Positions 46,391 to 60,330 of a stretch of DNA of 64,000 nt are shown here, piece after piece. Below the pieces are notes generated by a model. The model saw only the letters and a program-made list of their open reading frames with translations. It searched no databases and was not told the origin of the DNA. The position numbers were made by a program, and so were the translations under genes. Position 1 is the first letter of the stretch, and every line of letters begins with the position of its first letter. The stretch is from Puffinus mauretanicus (lineage: Eukaryota > Chordata > Aves > Procellariiformes > Procellariidae), in the NCBI GenBank assembly GCA_023333565.1, contig JAJKFH010002581.1:124001-188000 (forward strand), in the 5' to 3' direction.

Positions 46391-49300
46391 TTAGAGTTAC
46401 TGTCACTCTCAACCTTGCCCTTAATATTTTGAAGGAGCTGTTACTTTAGATTTACTTAAACATTCTGGTGTTAGACATTGTTAGCTAAATCATCTACACT
46501 GTCTTACTTCTCAAATGTCATTGGCAGTTTTCAAAGTGAATATATAGTTGCAAGAACACAATCTATCAGTCACTATTATCTAAAAGCATCAATTAACATA
46601 AGAAGAATAACATTGCAATATTAGGTGCTACAGTGGTTTTTTTTTTCCTTGAAAACAGAGAATTGTTAGTAGCAACCTGTTTTTTTCTTACTCTGTCTAA
46701 ATAAATAAACAAACCCAGAATGAAGTAAATTCACAATTTGCATGAGAGTGGACTAAGCGAAAAAAATCAATCACTCTCATGGGATTAAGTAGAGCTTCAA
46801 GTCGACCAAGGTTGCTTACCTTTGAGAAGAAATTATTTTCTAAAAGAGACAATCTCAAAGACTTTGAACAAGCAAGTTACTTCCAACTAAATGAAAGCAA
46901 GGTTTACATTTTATTGGCTTTGTGTTTGCTATCCCATATGGTAACAATGAAGCATAGCTAAACATTTGAATGAAATTAAATAGAAGGCATCTTTGATTTG
47001 CAGACAATCAAACCAAGTGCAATTTTACTTAGAGCTAGAGGTATAACATGGAGCGGATGCCCTCAGAAAGTCTCTTTAAAAGTTTCATATTAGGTTGTTT
47101 TTGGTTAACTGTAAGTTTCTGCTTTTGAGTTTTTGGGTTATTCTCTTTTGAATGTATGACATATTAAAATAACTGCGAGAAAAGCATTTCCCTACTGCCA
47201 GAATTCTTCCAAACATTTGGAACACTAGAAGTACTCCTGCTGAAAACAGCAGCCATGACAAATGCTAAGTGTCAGTGGTACTGCAAAGCATATCATAACC
47301 CCACCATTTTCTTAAATATATGCATAGATACATGTCTGAACTTGCTAATATGCACCCATGTAAATTAAGAATGTATCTGAGCCAAGAATACCCTAAACCA
47401 TTCATTTTATAGTTGATAAAATTTTTCAGTTTTATAAAACTTTTTTTTTTCTTCATCTATTTGTAAACTTTAGAAGTCACTCCTTACAGGACTTCTCTTC
47501 TTCACAATAACATTCTGCAGGTGACAGTACAAACACAGAATATTCCACCCAGTCTTCTCATCAGCTATCATGCACTGCTGTGTATACAATGCTACAAACA
47601 GCATTTTACAGTAGCACTGTAGTTATAAACTTATGCCTGGGCATTATTCTCCTCCATTTTAAAACAAGTCATATATATTTACTTGGAAAATTCAACCAAA
47701 TTAGCTTGCATGCAATTTACACAGTAGCTCTCATGTCAGTGAAGCACCCTTCTCCTACATAAAGTATTTTTTGAGTTTATATAACACATCTTATACTTAA
47801 GATATCCAAATTTCTCTTAGAAACTAAGTTGAACAGACCAGCAGACAAGCTACTTAAGTAAACGCAGTCTACATTATACGCAGGCATTACACATGGGCTC
47901 ACGTTCACACACAGACTTGCACCTTCCTTTCTGAAGTAGGGAAGCTTAAGGGTATTTGATTTCATGAGGATACTGTAGGATGATGCCAGAAGGAAACTGA
48001 TAAGGAGTCTTTAACTTGAAGGTGAATGAGTAAATAACCCAATAATGATTTGATATTTATTTAACAGCACACGTATTTTTACTAGCCAGACACTGTCTTC
48101 AGAGGAATCCTTAGAGGGTTTCTAAACCTTCTTCAATTCATCAGTCTCTATCATCCTAACAAAACCATATTTGATTCATCTCTGATGTTAACCAGGCCAA
48201 ATCTGATTCATTCACAAACAGCTGGTGCTTCCATGCTTTTCCATTTTCTTTCAATGATCATATGTCCTGGTGGGAATAATGTCTTAGCCAGATTTCTGAA
48301 ATGAGTACAATCTTTCTCTCTCTCCCTCTCTCATGCATATTCAGAATTTGTATTTCTGTGTGAAGATAGTACTTGGATTCACGCACATGAAATCTCTCAG
48401 ACTCAGACTTTGAACTGAGCTATTTTCTGGGACTGATGCTAAAGGTCTGTAGATGCTGGCAAAGCTTCACTGCTGTCCAGCAAGTCTCCAGCTTCATGCT
48501 GGTAAGAATCAGAACCACTTACCCTGTTTGTCACAAGGATACAAGGATGGACTGAGGAATCAGAAAACGGGAACAGAGTCTTTAATCTCTGGGGGAGAAC
48601 AACTGTCATCGTCTTACATATTTGCACAACAGATTTTGACTGAGGATTAAAATAATAAAACTAATCTCTCTATTTCTGCTTCCAGTTTAGAATTATTGTA
48701 ATTATTGAATCTGGAAGAGTAGAAGAAAATACCTTTTGTCCAAGGAAGCCATATTTGTTCTACAAAAGAACAGTGAAAATCCATTACGGAATAGCCAGAC
48801 TCCACCTTCTTTACTGCTGTAATTAAGTGCTAATATCCTTAACCCAAGTCTGCAAGGCAAACGGTACTTAACCATCACTGTGATTTGGCATGATGGATTT
48901 TTAAATATCCACGGTTGTGAGCAACTAAGGCTTTAATCTACATTAGCAAATCATTTGGTGCAATCAGTGTATTGTACCAGCTCGTAGCTGAGGTTCCTAC
49001 ATGTGCACTGTATGTGCTTCACGTGTCTTATTCTGGAATACATTCAGCCTTGTACCCTGCTAACATCCCTAAATAAACTACTGAGAAGTATACAAGGGGC
49101 CAATTATTTATTTGGACATTTCTTTTATGGGCTGGAGTGCATTTTGTCTACCCATGGAAAGAAGTTTTCAAAATTTGTTTCCTTTGAAAGGAATCTACTT
49201 TACACTTCTAAATGCTTTATGGATGTGGAGCAGTAAGTGGGGACAATATGGCACAAGTGAGAGCAATCAGGGCATACACTCAAAACCTGCTATCGTTCTG

Positions 49301-50763
49301 AACTAAAACACTAATGAAGACATAGTCAGAGACAATTACTATCAAAGTGCTCTGCCAAATAAATAGCAACTAAAACTAGGTAGGAAAAATATGTGGAATT
49401 GTTGATAAGAAAAAGAGGTAGAAAAACTGGCAGAGGAAGTGCAGCTGATGGGACACAGCCTGGGCAGCACAGATCCAAGGAGACAGGAAAGCGATGAGAG
49501 GAAGCAGAGCACACCAGAGGTTATAACATTTGGTTATAAAATTGGCTACTATTTTAACAATTGATTCTACACCTAACTATACTGAAGTAACTCTAGCTGG
49601 ATCACGAAAGTTACGGTTATATGGATTAAATATAATAATATGAAACTACAATTCTCAAAAGTACATTTTTGAAAACACGTTTTGGAAAAAAGTTTCCAAT
49701 CCATTCTCTCTAAGTGGGTAAAATAGTTATTTAAAAAAAAAAAACACCACACACATTTGCTGCAGTATCAACCAAACCCACTGTTGCTCCAAAGAGTTTT
49801 TTTAAATTTAAGGTTGAAGTCACAACCTGAAAATTATTTAAAATCCTTTAAAAAGAGTGCTGCTCCTAATTCCATGCATCTGTATTCATGCTTAGGAATA
49901 TAAGATCAGGACTAGAAGAACGAACACTAGTTCAGTTGTTAATACTTTTTTCATCCGTTATGAACAACAGAGATCTCATAGACTATAACCAATTTAAATG
50001 TTACCCTGTATCTACAGCCAGATATTTGTCTTCACTTACATTTTTATTTCTTTTTGAACTAACAAAATCATGTGGATGAATGGATTTTTAATATGTCTAA
50101 TGATAAATTAACATAGAGGTTTCAAGGCCTGTAACAGTGATCCCATATAAAAAAACCAAGAAGATAGCAAACCTACTGGCTCAGAAGAGTGTTTCATTTC
50201 TTTACAAGCAATCTCCAAAAGCAAATCCTCCCTTAGGTGCTTCGCAACACGATGCAGTAGTTGCCAATTCCAACTTCATCAGCATGGTACCCTGCAAACT
50301 GCCATTATAATAAAATGCGACTGCGCAGCAGTGCTCCCCTGTCTCTATTTTCATGTATTATAAAGACAGGTATGTAGGTAGGGAAGTTGACTTTGAAATA
50401 TCCTCTGAAGTTTCTGATTAGATACTAGCTATTATTTTACAGGAAGTATCAGAACTAAATTGACTGTTGTGAACAGAAACAATGCAAATATGAAAGTTTG
50501 TAGGTAGGATACCTCCACGTGCATGATACTCTCCTGGCTTGTTTCCTGCAGAACAGCATGGTGCAGTGTTATGACTCTGTAGAACAGTGAGACAGTAGCT
50601 CCTTGAGAGAAACAGTAAACTCACAACAAATGCTAGAGTTGAAGCAGAAAAAAATTGCTCTAAATTCTGAGTATCGTTAAACATGGGAGATACTAAAATT
50701 TTGGTTCAGGAAGGGATACACACAGGAGGCATTTAGAAAATTTAGATGCAAGAATGACAATGC

Positions 50764-50799
50764 ACTCCTTTAAATTTCATTTAACTCCTTTAAATTTCA
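50764..50799. repeat. 20-bp-period duplication, two copies
   Basis: ACTCCTTTAAATTTCA occurs at 50764-50779 and again at 50784-50799, with four bases between. A local duplication without evident function. Confidence 0.9.
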
Positions 50800-53783
50800 A
50801 ACGCTGACAATTCTGGAGATTTTTCTTTTTTATCCTTTTGCAGGTAGTATGTACAGTTGGTGGTAGTCTGAGGCTTTGTACATAAGAATAAATTTTAAAA
50901 TGTAGCAGGTCAATTCATCCAGATGAAAAAGCAATAAATATATGCTACAAGCCCTAACCTAAACCCAAGGGTTTAGCTGTCCCCCAGACAGAGGTATACT
51001 TACCCCAGTAAACCATTACTATATTTCACATCTGCAAATGCCAATTTTTCAGTCCAGCCTGAGCATTTTTCCCTATTTTCACATGCCCTGCTCATAAGTA
51101 ACAGCTGCCAGGATGCAGTTTGCATGAGGTTAATGCCTCAAGCTTTGCCTCTATATTTTTGTGTCCAAGTGTAAGTAAATAAAGCAACAGATCATTCAGC
51201 TTTCAAAGATGGTCGCCAAACACGACTTGAATCACACTAGCAGTGTTCACGCAACATCCTTGTTGCTCAAATGCTTGTATACGAGCTTGTATAAAGTGAC
51301 CAACTCAGTATCTTTCATGCCCATCCATATGGATCCATTTTCAGAGGCCCCAGAAGGTGAAACATCATGACAGGGCTCTCTGTTAAGATACAGTCAAGAT
51401 AGCTTTTCAGCAAATAGGTCTGTGATGATTTAAAATGTTTTTCAGAGGCTTTACTGTAACAATGATTATAGTTCACTTGTTAGCAAATGCCTTCTCTGTT
51501 GTTAATAGGTTAGTCATTAACCTTCCTAATATCAAGTGTTGTCACCATGAATTCCAAATATTTGAACAAGCAGTATAAAGCACACAATAGCGTTTATGCT
51601 GCAATTATTTACTATACATACAATGACCCCATATGGTCCTGGATTCTTACTATTATTTTATTTGCAGTTTCCCACTGTTACTTTATGCAACTTCATATTT
51701 TATTTAGATAATTGGCAGTGCAAAACCTGAAGGACAAATCTGATTTCAGCAGAGAACAGAAATAGTAGTGTGGTAATTACACCAGACATTAGGCATATTT
51801 GTAATATGTAGTGGTGGTAGTTCAGACTAAGATCACATCTGTCCTTTGGAATGACCTACACAACATAATTCATAGTTCATGCACACAGATGAAATAATAT
51901 GTATTTTACACTATTACTTCAAAATACAGTAAATCAATAGTGTGCTAAGTTAATGCATACTAATATTCATTTGGGCACATCTGTAACGTGCACTATTTTT
52001 CCACAGTTCTCTAGCTGCCATCTCACCGTGCTTTGTATCACTCTAGAACCAATGTGTACACACTTGGGTATCCCCCCCTTCTGCTCTAAGGTCACATTGG
52101 CTGGGCATTGCTTCTTTCTGGCACGTATCTCCTCTTCTAGCTCAACAGGTTGTTTTCTTGGTAGTAATAATTATAACATATTACAAATTGAAAATTATGC
52201 TTATTTTATTCAGATAAGAAGTTGGATGCTGTCATTCTGAGCAGATGTAAGATTGCTAGCCCTCCCTTCTCTTTCCCAGCTACCACTTCTGGCCTTGAAT
52301 CATGGCAGTCTGTCCTTTATTTGATGTGCTCAAAAAGCAGTCTAGCTGAAAACAGTATCATTGTAATGAAAATTTAATACTTGCCTACACTTGAAAGCAT
52401 ACAAGCCAAACGCCTTAGGAGACTGGCTGATCCTTCTGGCATCACATCACAGTAACACATTTTCCTCTGGGTATTCATACAGGCAATATAGAGGCCAGGT
52501 TTAACACAACAGTGTCTCAATGACTGCATCTGCATTAATGATTTTGTCTGCGGGAGGGCTTCTCTTTGGTGCAAGCTTGCCTTGCATCTCCATTGTTTGA
52601 GAGATACGAGGTGTGAGTGGTACGTTCAGAATTGTGTCTCCCCACATTGAAGTTGAGCACTCAGACACCATCTATAGCGCACCTCGAGACATGGACACAC
52701 CACACCCAGGACTGGCGACTGGAGTGAAAAGAGACAATGTCGACATGAAGTGCCGGAACCATAATGGATCACGGCATATCAAATTCCTGCCCTTCCCCTT
52801 TTGCACTGTAGTCAGTAATGCTGACATACTCAGTGAGAACCTAAAGGTTTACCTCTGCATGGCCTACTAACTACGATCTTTCTGCTTGCTCTATATATTC
52901 AGAAAACATACTTCTCTCTTGCATTCAGCTTATTAGGTGTTAACCGAAAATATTCATTGGATATAGTGCTAACATGGAACAATGTTAATTTCAAAATTTG
53001 CTTCAATTTGATCAATGAAATTTGAGAGTACAACTTTCGCTATCTGTTACAACGTATATATCAAAGATTTACCATCCCACACAAAAAAAAATCTTTCTAA
53101 GGTTGAAAGCAGTGTTTTCCTGTAGTACAATAGTATTTGTCTGGGGGAAAAAAAAAAGCATCCATGTGGCAGAAATATGAAACGCTACCAACAGGCCAAT
53201 AAAGCAAAAGAGTCAGAAAATATAATCCCTAGAGATCTGAACAATGTTTGCACAATTCCATCTATTTCATTATGAGCTTTATAAATTATTTCAGGGAATA
53301 TCAGCTTTACCATTACAAGACAGAGCTTCTTTGTCTTTTCTACAATAGGTAACTTCCAGTCATGCAGGCATGAGACAAAAACTATCTGATTAATAACGCT
53401 TAGGGACATTTTTATGGGCTTCCTTCTGGTTTCCTTTTCTGTCTCTTGGCCCCATTGATCAATGACATGTTCTCCAACATAAAGACAGCCTCAAGATGTG
53501 CAAATTAAGATGACCTAAGTCATGTTTTCTCTTCTTCTCCCACATTCTGGCAGGCCCGAGCCTTCAATCAACTGCTGTAACATGTAAATCATGTGTATGC
53601 TGCTACATAGTCATAAGTAGCAGTCTGCACTAACTACTCACTCCAGAATTTACAGAGTTCAACATATATTGAGAGACTTATCTTTCTGGCCTCCAAAACT
53701 AAAGAGTCCACATGAATGGAACCTCAAAATTAAGGGCTAAAAATTTGATGTGTGACATGAAATTTGGTAGTGAAACTTTGGAC

Positions 53784-53847
53784 TTGTTAGGTTAATGGTT
53801 GGACTCGATGATCTTAAGGGTCTTTTCCAACCTAAATGATTCTATGA
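53784..53847 (+). mobile_element. CR1 LINE 3' end, short
   Basis: 'gttaggttaatggttggact', 'cgatgatcttaagggtcttt' and 'tccaacctaaatgattctat' match the terminal 60-odd bases of CR1 almost exactly. Only one full GATTCTAT octamer remains. This is a severely 5'-truncated insertion and, judging by its low divergence, one of the younger ones in the window. Confidence 0.88.
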
Positions 53848-56800
53848 AAACCAGACCACACTTGACTGCATCTTTCTTTACCAAGATCAGTACTCAAGCA
53901 TAACAGACCATTAAGTCCACAACTTAAGTAGCAAACACTATCGGGGATATCCGACCGTGAAGAACAGAAGTGTTCCACAAAGACTGAGAAGGCCCTGCCA
54001 AGCCAAAATGAGTGGCTTTGCCAGGGATGAAAAGTAAAAGAACAGAAACACAAACTGGGACCTGGCAGAGATGGGTCTCTCTGGTTATCTCTGCATTGCA
54101 GTTCCTATGAAGTCCCAGCTCTCAGGCCTGGGATAAGCTCAGGCTACAGGCGCCTTCCATGCTGACAGAGACATTCCTCCACTCACTCTTATGACTCCTG
54201 TCCATTAGTTTCTATGGGAATGAAACCAAAGTATTGGAGCTAGAAGTGAGCTGTCATCTGCTCCAGACAGATGTCACCTTGGAAGGTTAAAGAACACAGC
54301 CTATAAGTCATACTAATGGTATAGATCAACCAGTTAACTGAACAATGACAAATTCATAATGTAAAGGCAACAGAGGGAGATCATGAACATATGAACAGCT
54401 TAGTGAAAAAACATCCTGTGATAGCCCCTTCCCTACTTCTTTCTTTGGCCCACTATAAATTGCCCAGCAAGCTCCAGGGCTGGTCCAGTTAGAGAGAACT
54501 AATTCCCTAATTAGCCACGTTGCTGGAAAAGACACAAATTATTTCCTTTTCCACTTTTAAAAACGCTGGCAGGTATTGAGAGCAACAACTTCTAGAACTC
54601 CCAGAAGCCCTCCTTCCTGATGGGGAATTTAAGAGTAAAATCCTAAAGTTTCCAGGAAGATAATTATTTAGAAGCAGATAGTAAGAGATGCAACCTGTTT
54701 CAACTGCCATATAGTACTTCTTCACTCTTAGCAGTTGACTAACGTTTACACTACCACAGCCCTTAATGTTGCCCTCTGTTTTGCTCAATTATGAAAAATG
54801 CATAACTTTGGAGAGTATTATCTATCAGATGAAAAAAAGAAAAGTATTTGAAAGATTAAATTTGGTCAGAATTCCTCACTTTTCATCAAACCTAGAGAGT
54901 ACCAGCGATCATGAAAAATATTTTAAAGACTGAAATAGAAATGGTTTAGTTTGTGTTAAAACATTTCTGTTACATTGTACTGGGAGATTCTCAGTTTACA
55001 AGGCTTGCATAAGTTTATAGTTTGAGTTGTATGGTATGGCAAATAACATAGACATTTTGCTGTTCACAAGGGAAATATGTCTTCTGAGAATGCGGATATA
55101 TCCATTATTTAGGCTCAGTGCTCTTTCCTGACACCTCTTTCTTGTTTAGAAAGGTACTACAGCAGGATGCTTGGGACAGCCTGCAGGAAGGGAAACCTCT
55201 CCAGAATTTTAATTAAAAGAAGAAATTATCTGTCTATTCCATGTAACTCTGATCTAATGAACTGTTTGCTAAAGAACAACTGTCACTTTGAAGAACCTGT
55301 ATGTATCGAAAATTCAGTTTGTTTTAAGATGATTCCCTCACTTCGATCCCTTCTTTTTTTCCCCATCTCACCACCAAAAATACAAAGACGGAAGAAAAGG
55401 CCCCTGCACTGTCTGCCACCTGACTTCACCTGTGATTAAAGAGCACATGGAAGTGCTCTCAGGGAAACTCATTGTGTTACCCACTATCAAGACTTACAGC
55501 CTGCACACAGTGCAGTTTTTCGCTTTCTAGTGCTAAGCATATTTGTGACAAGCAAAATTCCCCAGGAACTGGATATAGAGGTAATCTACAACTATCTGAA
55601 AGATAACTTGAGAGGGACAGCAACTCTTTTAAAGTAGAAAATCCAAACAAAACTAGTACTAAGACAGCTCACATCAAATCACAAGGCTAATGGAGACACA
55701 GTGGTAGGCTGATATGCCTTAGATGAAGTTTTTTATTTCATTGGGTTTATTTTCTCTCAGGTTTACATGATCAAGGAAAAAAACATTTCACTCACTTCAT
55801 ATCAATTCATTAATGACAACAGTGGCAGACAAACTTCTCTTGATCAGCTACTGATTTTATTTCTTTCTGTTAAGACTATTGTCCGGGCAAAACAAAACAA
55901 CAAAAAATCTCTGCATGTGATCAAATGTTTTTGTGGTGAGCTAAGCACTGGCATAGATTAAGATGAACTGAAGACAGAAATTGATTACATTAAACAGTTT
56001 TAAGCAGTTAATGCAACACAGAGTGTCTTCAGCCGAGATATGCTGCTTTTACAGTTAAAAGTATCACCTAAAATATCCATGTGTTCACTAAAACATGAGC
56101 AAAAAGATCATTCAACAAGCCATTGTATTAAGTGTGACTGTCCTGCTGTCTGTGAAAATTCATAATACCCAATTGTGAAGCTACCAATGCCAATTACGTT
56201 CCTCCTCCAGAAAAAAAAGTGGATTTAGTGCTGGCAAAGATGCCAAATTGACAACCAATCACTCTCCTGGCAGCCAGAGCATAAACAGGTGGATGTAGCT
56301 GGAACACACTCACCCAGTGACAGCTCACAGAGAACCTGGCACTCCACCAGTTATAAGGGTTGGCAAATCACAGAAGTAAAAATCATCAGCTTAAGTCTCT
56401 TGACTCTGACCAAATAATCCAATGGAGTAAGAAAGGTTAACAAAGTAAAATATGTTACAATCCTCCAGAATGACGCCAGTGCTAAAATAATCACTTACTC
56501 TTCCTAAGGCAAAGTCAGCAAGGTGGCAATCAACTCTCTTCGGTGTACACACACCCACCACACAATGCTTCTGTTAACTAAAATACTCTGACTGAAAACA
56601 CCCTCTCTCTTTATTGCCTCAGGAAAAAGGGCAATACAAATGAATCCACAGAGATTTTATCAAACCAAGACTGAGGTTTTTTCCGGCATCTTCCCAGTTT
56701 GTTAGTTATGAATACCAGCTGTCTGTGCTTGATGCTGTACAGAACTGACCCATGACAAAACTCCTCCTTTAATTCTAAGTTAGACATGGTGCTCTGAAAA

Positions 56801-58793
56801 TATATGATTCACATAAAAATCACATGCTGTGCGAAGAAATCCAAATCTACATGTGGAAAGGGATTTAGTACATTAAATAGAATAATTACTAACTGGATAG
56901 TTATTTAAATGCCTTCAGGAGGAAGAAGATTAGTCAAAGTAGTTTTACAATGAGTTGAAAAAAGTAGCAGGTCAAAATTTTCTTTATCCGTTTACCTTCA
57001 AGGCATGCTGCAAGGTATATCTGTTTGGTGTGGCTGCTGCACAGGTTGCTTTGAGACAATGAATTAGTGAAGGATGTTTATGTTCTGACAGATGTTTATT
57101 TAAATATATATATGGTCACTCTGGCTCTTGGACAAGTATACAACTGTCAAGTTTTATGCAGCTGAACTTTTGGTATTTTATTTAAGTTAATTATGTATAA
57201 CTAGCACGTAATTTGCAAAGTGAGGTTTAAAAGAGACGTTAAAATATTATTTTTATACCATATTTTCCTCTCGGCCCTTCTTTTTTAAAGCAGATGTAGG
57301 ATTTATTACATATGCACAGCTGAAAGGCCATGGTCAGGCTGGGAGTGGACAGAAGTTATGTGGAGTCTCAGCGGATGTGAATGGCTAAGCAGTGTGGAGA
57401 TTGGTGAAATCTAGGGAAACATGGAGACAGCAAATCAGCATTTCACTCATTTTTGCTTCTCCCTCTATTCCTGGTTAGCATATTTCCTGTATGAATAACA
57501 GCTTTCAGGAATTCCTGTTTCTCACACAGCTTCCTGATTAGCTCTTAATAACTTGACTATCAGCCTGAGTATCTCTTGCTCCATGCAGTCTACCAAATTA
57601 ACAGCAGAGAGAACAACCATTCAGCACAGAACGCAGAGAAGCAAAGCTGTAGTTTCATGACAGGCAAACTAAAGCCATGGGAACAGCTGAGAGATGTAAT
57701 TCTACAAGATGTCTATTTATTACTAGACAGAGAGGTATAGAGACAACACAAGTAAATACAAGAATGAGCAAAATAGATGCACAAATACTCCAAAATCATA
57801 ATCAACATTGGTAAGGTCAGATGCTATTACATACTCAAGGTTTTGACTGAAGGAGCAGCCTGCTCTTGTACAGGATTCCCAGCCAAGGGACTAGTTTAAA
57901 AAATAAAAAACATATGCAAGGTAGAAAAGTATCTTTGTACCTATTGAGTATGGATGACCATTGGCAAAATTCTTTGCTGTATCTGCCCCATCTGCTAATG
58001 AAACACTGACGAGGTATGGAAGAAATTGCTTCCTGCACAGTCCCTAACCTCCAGACACTACTCTTTCTTTTAGATTTGTTACCCAGTTTTGCATAACTCA
58101 AGAGTATTACAGCTGCTTTGTCTTTTCTAACACACAACTTGGCAACAGATGAGCTCTCATCTCTTCCTCCGTGTGTGTGCACATATACAGTATTTTGTTT
58201 GTATGTAAATGCCTGAAAAATTTGGAACTAGAAACAGTGACATGTAAAACCCTGATGAAAAAGTAGCTGCTTCTGAAAAGTGGGTTTTGATGAATTTTGT
58301 ATGATCTCTTTAAAGATTCTCTAATGCATATTTCAAAAGATGTTTCAATACTGTAAGTTTTAGATCAGCTCATAACTGATAATTTAGATTTTTCTAGGAC
58401 TATTCTCCTGTGGTATCTAGCTTCCAAACTGAGATTTAAATGTATAGTAGTTCTGAATGAAATCACAGGCAGAATATTAGATTACAGCATATAAAACATC
58501 ACAAAATTCTTTGTTAATGCTAAATTAAAACGTCAGCTAAGGCAAACTTACTAAAAGTATCTGGGAATACCAGAAATAGAGGCCTTTTGTGCTTAGCAGT
58601 TTTCTTGTATGAATTGTTTCTACTGTCTCTGTATAAAGAATGATCAAACATTACCAATGACTTTAGATCCTAAATTTGCAAAGAAATACATGATTTCTAA
58701 ATAACGTTATTTCTTATTAAAATAATCCCAGGCAATAAATAACTATAAAATCTCATCATTGTATGGGTGTGTAGACTTTAATTTTGAAATAGA

Positions 58794-58850
58794 TATTTTG
58801 ATATATATATATCAAAATACATATTTTGATATATATATATTGGATATTTT
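58794..58850. repeat. Perfect 26-bp AT palindrome plus partial second copy
   Basis: TATTTTG, then an (AT)n core, then CAAAATA (58794-58819) is a perfect palindrome. One base later the left half is repeated (about 58821-58840). Such sequence extrudes cruciforms readily and probably grew from a TA microsatellite. Confidence 0.85.
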
Positions 58851-59174
58851 AGATAATTTAATATTGTTAAGGAGGCTCTAAGCATTTTACTGATGTCAAA
58901 CTCTCTGGGCTCTATACTGCAGCATTTCCCACCCCCCTTCCTCAGCCGCCAGCACTGTGTGTCCCCTGTTCTTCCAGAAGCTAAAGTCAACTCACTGCAC
59001 CCCGGTATCAAAAGGGCAATTTCCTACTCCTCCTGCTAAACCTGGCACAAGGGAGCAGGGGCTGGAAGAGGGGTGGGAGCAGGAGCTCCCACGTTAGGCA
59101 GCAGTGATTAATTAGATTGGCTCAGCTGCCTGCACAATTACAGGCTCTTTTTCCTCATGGGATCAAGACATTGA

Positions 59175-59220
59175 CCTCTTTTGTAAAGTGCTTTGAGGAC
59201 TTCAGATGGGAAACACTGAC
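59175..59220 (+). repeat. Possible ancient retroposon scrap
   Basis: 'ttgtaaagtgctttgaggac' followed by 'ttcagatgggaaac' resembles the 'tgtaaagcgctttgagatcctcggatgaaaggcgct' segment I recall from old reptile and bird L3/CR1-like repeats. It is short and from memory only. Confidence 0.3.
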
Positions 59221-60079
59221 TGAGGGCTATGCCTCAATCTAAGTCCCACATTAGGATGCAGTCATAGTGCAATTGCAATAAAAAAAATCTAAGGAATTAA
59301 AAAAAAAAAGCATAGGATATAATTATCCTTGTACACAAAGAAGGTAAGGCTCAAATTTCCAAAAGTGCTTGGAATATTCTCATTCAGGTATCGAAACAAA
59401 AGGTTTCAGTGGGAGCTGAACTCCCTTGAGAAATCCTGCCACACATGCAGCAGGGCTACCAGCAACTGAAAACCATTCTTGGGCATGTTAAAATCTGTTG
59501 CATCACATGAGTAATTGAAAGTAAAAGGGAAGTTAACATCACCATTGCTTTTTATCCAACTCTTGTTTTGCCATCTTCCAATATGACAACAAATCAGCTT
59601 CAAATTCTAGCCAATGTAAAAAATGTAAATTAGTTTTACACTCTCCTAAACCCATGTTTATTCACATCACACTTTAATTTGCTGTGCCTAAAGCCTGTAC
59701 TCTCCAAAAGGCTGAAACATGAGCAGCAAAAATGACGTACGGTTGAGGACAAAAAGTACTTTCAAGACACTATGGTAAATCTTTCCCAGTGCCTGTCTGC
59801 ACCACAGAGAACAGATCTATGCAGCAGTGCTCTTAGCCATAGCATATATACCTATTGCTTAGTCTATACACATCATATCTATTAGCTCCATTTGCTGTGA
59901 TCACAGGATGAGTGCGGAATATCCAATGGAGAGCTGCACTGCAGACAAGAAATTTCAGGTCCAAGAGGGTAAATCTGCTCTAGATCAGAATCAAGCTATT
60001 AGTCTCTCAGCTTCATAAGCATCATATCATTCACTATAATTATATATTTAAGAAATAAAAGTGATAGGTCTATTTGCTC

Positions 60080-60330
60080 TGTCCATTAGCGAGCTAACGT
60101 TCAGAATATTTGTCAACTATTTTAATCCATGCTTTAATACAGACAAAATCAAGATTGCAAGTAAATAAAAAATGAATGCAGGAATGTGTTTGTAAACCCT
60201 AGCTCCCCTGCCATGATAATTGCTTAATATGTGGCATTAATGATGTTTTTTCTAATGTCAGATAACTGACATTTAAACACATTTAAACATTAACGTGCAG
60301 GCATTCATGCAGGGACAGGGGACTATTTAA
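60080..60330. promoter_or_regulatory. Candidate conserved non-coding element
   Basis: Low in homopolymers and containing CATTAGCGAGCTAACG, TGATAATTGCTTAAT and GGCATTAATGATG, which are homeodomain-like cores. AATGTCAG (60254-60261) and CTGACATT (60266-60273) form a perfect inverted repeat around ATAA. They are followed by two copies of ACATTTAAAC. TGTCA/TGACA cores resemble TALE (MEIS/TGIF) sites. No repeat family was recognised. Confidence 0.3.

Larger units (their letters stand above)
42535..53783. other. Long gene-free stretch
   Basis: No gene is supported over 11.2 kb. It holds G-tracts at 43668-43682 and 45542-45566, a CA/TA microsatellite at 45301-45348, a doubtful CR1 scrap at 46323-46390, a tandem duplication at 50764-50799 and an 85-codon frame at 52613-52870 with no recognisable domain. 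The remainder is ordinary AT-rich DNA. Confidence 0.5.

Noticed and set aside
52613..52870. 85-codon plus-strand frame with balanced composition
   Set aside because: No recognised protein, no splice or promoter signals, and no second frame continuing it. Not enough to call a gene.
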